DNA from: Siphonodentalium dalli
Taxonomy: Eukaryota > Mollusca > Scaphopoda > Gadilida > Siphonodentaliidae
DNA: 64,000 bases
Direction: 5' to 3'
Assembly: GCA_032622095.1 (NCBI GenBank)
Contig: CP136067.1
Span: 97,826,707 to 97,890,706, forward strand
Both the position numbers and the translations under genes were made by a program. The notes below the pieces were generated by a model. The model made no database searches, was not told the origin of the DNA, and saw only the letters and a list, made by a program, of their open reading frames with translations. Below, piece after piece: positions 61,616 to 64,000 of the stretch. Positions within the stretch are counted from its first letter, which is position 1; every line of letters begins with the position of its first letter.

Positions 61616-61664
61616 TAGCTCACGAATAGACAGACAGAGAGCCAATCGCAAATATAAATATAGA

Positions 61665-62406
61665 TGTTCTAGCTCCACTGGAAGGGCAGTAAACAAATTA
61701 TGAAACGTTTTGAAGCGTGTATTTGTTAGGTTATTGTGTTACAAAAACATCACATACAATACCATTTCACACCTTGAACCTGGAATTCACCTGGTTTTAG
61801 CAATATCACCAGATAACAAGCAAATTATGTTGGGGTTAGAATTAGTGTTTGGCATGTTTATGCATGGTTTGTTTCACAGAATAAAGTACCTATATTAAAT
61901 AAGTAATATTATTGAAGCAAATTAGGATATATATAATTGTTTCACGCCATTTATGTTTATCAATAATCAATAATAATTGCAAAGACTAAATGGTATTCTA
62001 GCATATGGCACATATATTTAGCGACTTGTAATATATATAGTGCAACAGGAGTGGAAACGAGAGTGAACAAAGAATACATTTGGGATGGTATTCCTAATAT
62101 AACATTTCGAAAAGAGCTTTAAAAGTGTTTAATATGGGATACGGGGGCCGTTACCAATTTTTTTTCAAGGAATGTTTTTTGCAAGTAGGGGGGTGGTGGT
62201 ACTTTGATGTCGGAAAACAATTTTTGCGCTTCGTCTCGGCAAATTTCTTCCAGACCTCTCCCAACTGGGACGAATATGGGATAAGAGGTGGGTCCCAAAT
62301 TTTGTCGAGGAAAAAAATATTTTCTTTGCAAGTGCAGGGGGAGGTGTAAAAAAATTGTTTGGGCCTCGTCTGCCTGGGATGAACTGTTATTTTCCTGTAA
62401 TACTAA
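61665..62406. other. Non-coding spacer with a degenerate two-copy repeat
   Basis: At about 62155-62350 two related units occur, each with a TTTGCAAGT(A/G)..GGGGG(G/A) phrase followed by a TTCGTCTCGGC- or CCTCGTCTGCC-like segment, offset about 165 bp. The rest shows nothing recognised. Confidence 0.45.
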
Positions 62407-62520
62407 TTATCTATATGAGGGCTTTCTTCCGCATATAAAATCTACAAATTCGTGATATGACCTACCAAAGGATACGTAATTCATTAATTCAAATAAACGG
62501 ATAAATAACGCTGAGAACAC

Positions 62521-62528
62521 ACTTACCT
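62521..62528 (-). promoter_or_regulatory. 5' splice donor of the PAN exon
   Basis: On the minus strand the sequence is AGGTAAGT, a near-perfect donor consensus, placed exactly where domain-like coding sequence ends. Confidence 0.8.
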
Positions 62529-62832
62529 GCTTCCTCTTGATGACCACCGCACCGCTATCGTCCTCGAGACATGCACCATGGACAGACGACAGGAAACATT
62601 TCATTCCATTTAGGCCGCCATTTTTAATATAAGTAGCTACTACACACCACGGATTCCTGAGACACCATTCGGTGCATTCGATTTTACTCCGGGGCGATGA
62701 GATGCTCGAGTCGGTCACATTGAGGGATTTCTCCTTCTTTCCTTTGATCACAACATATCCACCCTCCTGGATACCATATACACAATGGATACTCGCGGCT
62801 AGCAGAAACATTCTGATCATAGAGTATAACAT
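62527..62832 (-). CDS. First coding exon of a secreted PAN/apple-domain protein
   Basis: The ATG at 62832 opens a 102-codon exon. Residues 1-20 (MLYSMIRMFLLAASIHCVYG) form a clear signal peptide with a hydrophobic core and small residues before the cut. Residues 50-90 carry the PAN/apple cysteine pattern KIECTEWCLRNPWC...MKCFLSS...GACLED, with Cys at 53, 57, 63, 79 and 88. A strong splice donor, AG|GTAAGTG, follows codon 102 (last exon base 62527), so the intron is phase 0; the open frame beyond it to 62407 is intronic read-through. Met5 or Met8 are alternative starts. PAN domains bind protein or sugar partners outside the cell. Later exons lie at lower coordinates; the FReD exon at 33 kb is a candidate. 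Confidence 0.75.
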
Positions 62833-63117
62833 GATGGAAATTTACAACTCTTAAGTTTTGAAATTAAAAAGCAGTCCGATAAGCGATGCTGACAATAGAT
62901 CAATGTTAAAACGAGAGGCGAACTTCACTATAATGGTGGTGTCATCGATCGTGTCTAAGCTCTACCGACGAGTAGAAACCAGTAAGGGTGTGTCTTATTC
63001 ATCATATTCCACATAGTGGGTAGGCGTTGAATGACCTCAAACTGGCAGTTTGACTGTTGGCTTCGCCCGCTATCGTATCCCTTTGTTACATTGTTGATCA
63101 CGAGTGAGCAGTATATG

Positions 63118-63848
63118 AACGTGTGCGTTGAAACAGCAACGTCGTTAGTATACGGCGAACTTGGAATGTGCCCAATAGCTATAACAAATAAAATTGCGTT
63201 ACTTAACATATTGGGCTAAGCTTGTCAGTATGCCAACCAATAGAATACCACTTAATCTGTATTATTGCATGTACAAATTGTTTGATAATAATGTTTTTAA
63301 CAATCCGTGGATTATTGGAAAACGAGACACTCTAAATAAACTCGGAATGAGCAATGTTTGGACCAACCAAAGGGTGACTAGTATCTAGCGCCTAACGCGC
63401 TCCGCAAACCAGAAAATGCGTGATTTATACATTCAAGAGTGGTGGACCTCTATTGATAAATCATATTCGCGTTTTATAGAATTATTAAAAACACGTTCGA
63501 ACCGGAAAATATATATCACTTAGCGATAATCAGATCGTCCACAGCCTCATCAAATTCCGAACTAGAACCCACATGCTTCATATGGAGAAAGGTTCGTGGA
63601 ACAACGTTGAAATAACTTAACGAGTATGCACGCTATGCAGTGCCGAGATTGGTGACGAATACCACATAATTTTACGATGTAGTGAACTTAGAGAACTAAG
63701 AGAAAAGTATCTTAAGCCATATTTCTATAAGAGGCCAAATGTATTGAAATTAGCCACACTTTTCAGAACCCACAATGAGAAAACATTGAGAAAATTATCA
63801 TTATTCATACGAAATGCGCTAAAAGTAGTACAATCTGAGTACTCTTGA
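63118..63848 (+). pseudogene. LINE C-terminal remnant
   Basis: Segments typical of the C-terminal region of Jockey-like LINE proteins follow in order across frames: VYGELGMCPIAI (about 63155), NLYYCMYKLFDNN and LGMSNVWTNQ (63250-63370), YIQEWWTSIDKS (63434-63470), then from 63516 an almost open frame with FRTRTHMLHMEKGSW, CTLCSAEIGDEYHIILRCSE (a Cys/His finger-like motif) and KPYFYKRPN, ending at the stop 63846-63848. At least two frameshifts and one internal stop are present. It may belong to the same family as the LINE at 56-59 kb. Confidence 0.75.
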
Positions 63849-64000
63849 GGCTTAATTCCTATATACAACCATTCAAATCCATATCCAATAACCGAACACG
63901 AAACCGATAACGCCGAACACAATAAACCGATATATCTATCAGATAAATATAATTATATACATATCAAGACAATATTACTGTATACAACTATATTATATCC
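63849..64000. other. AT-rich end of window
   Basis: CCGATA/ACCGAACAC-like words and TATATA-rich DNA follow the LINE remnant; nothing further can be called. Confidence 0.5.

Larger units (their letters stand above)
59254..61664 (-). mobile_element. Non-autonomous Helitron, complete, inverted copy of 1-2454
   Basis: On the minus strand the element starts A|TCTATATTTATATTTGCG at 61664, followed by a CTGTCTGTC tract. It ends with a hairpin (ACCTGG...CCGGGT) and CTGG (59257-59254) followed by T, fitting the CTRR|T rule. Its 3' ~1.1 kb matches 1320-2454 in the same order, and its middle is the ~138-bp array. At 2.41 kb it gives the full length of the family. No protein frame is present. Confidence 0.78.

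Overview
This looks like a piece of a metazoan, probably lophotrochozoan (mollusc-like), nuclear genome. The evidence is AT-rich gene-poor DNA, split exons with consensus splice sites, a fibrinogen-related (FReD) lectin exon and a secreted PAN/apple-domain exon, frequent ACATGTA-type words, and a dense mix of eukaryotic mobile elements. Nothing prokaryotic is visible. The phylum is inferred from general character and is not proved by any single feature.

Layout. 1-2454 is the 3' part of a non-autonomous Helitron with an internal array of ~138-bp repeats. A second copy of the same element, complete and on the other strand, lies at 59254-61664. 3255-8639 is a full-length Ngaro-type (DIRS order) tyrosine-recombinase retrotransposon with split direct repeats in the order A1-ORFs-B1A2-B2. 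Its gag, RT/RNase H and recombinase frames are broken by several frameshifts. 10305-26267 is about 16 kb of satellite DNA built from two interleaved modules (28 bp and 50/51 bp) with nested higher-order duplications. 26268-32600 is a mosaic of old repeats, including a TTAA-flanked MITE at 26850-27343 and an inverted-repeat element at about 28608-30496 set inside a ~325-bp tandem repeat.

32963-33606 (minus) is the terminal exon of a fibrinogen-related protein, followed in its upstream intron by a 21-bp minisatellite. 37620-41701 holds a Helitron-like fragment interrupted by a decayed CR1/L2-group LINE (minus). 42152-46101 and 47236-49440 are two elements with terminal inverted repeats and no transposase gene. 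50266-51710 is a head-to-tail concatemer of three Helitron-like units with intact A|TC...CTAG|T ends. 51864-52931 is a foldback element with ~500-bp arms. 56143-59100 is a second broken LINE (Jockey-like, plus). 62527-62832 (minus) is a first coding exon with signal peptide and PAN/apple domain. 63118-63848 is a LINE C-terminal remnant.

Only two stretches look like host coding sequence: the PAN exon (62.5-62.8 kb) and the FReD exon (33.0-33.6 kb). Both are on the minus strand and in the right order to be the first and last exons of one secreted PAN-FReD lectin gene with transposon-filled introns. That link is a hypothesis, because the splice phases (0 and 1) require at least one intermediate exon that I could not identify. 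All other open frames are either mobile-element remnants or chance frames in repeats.
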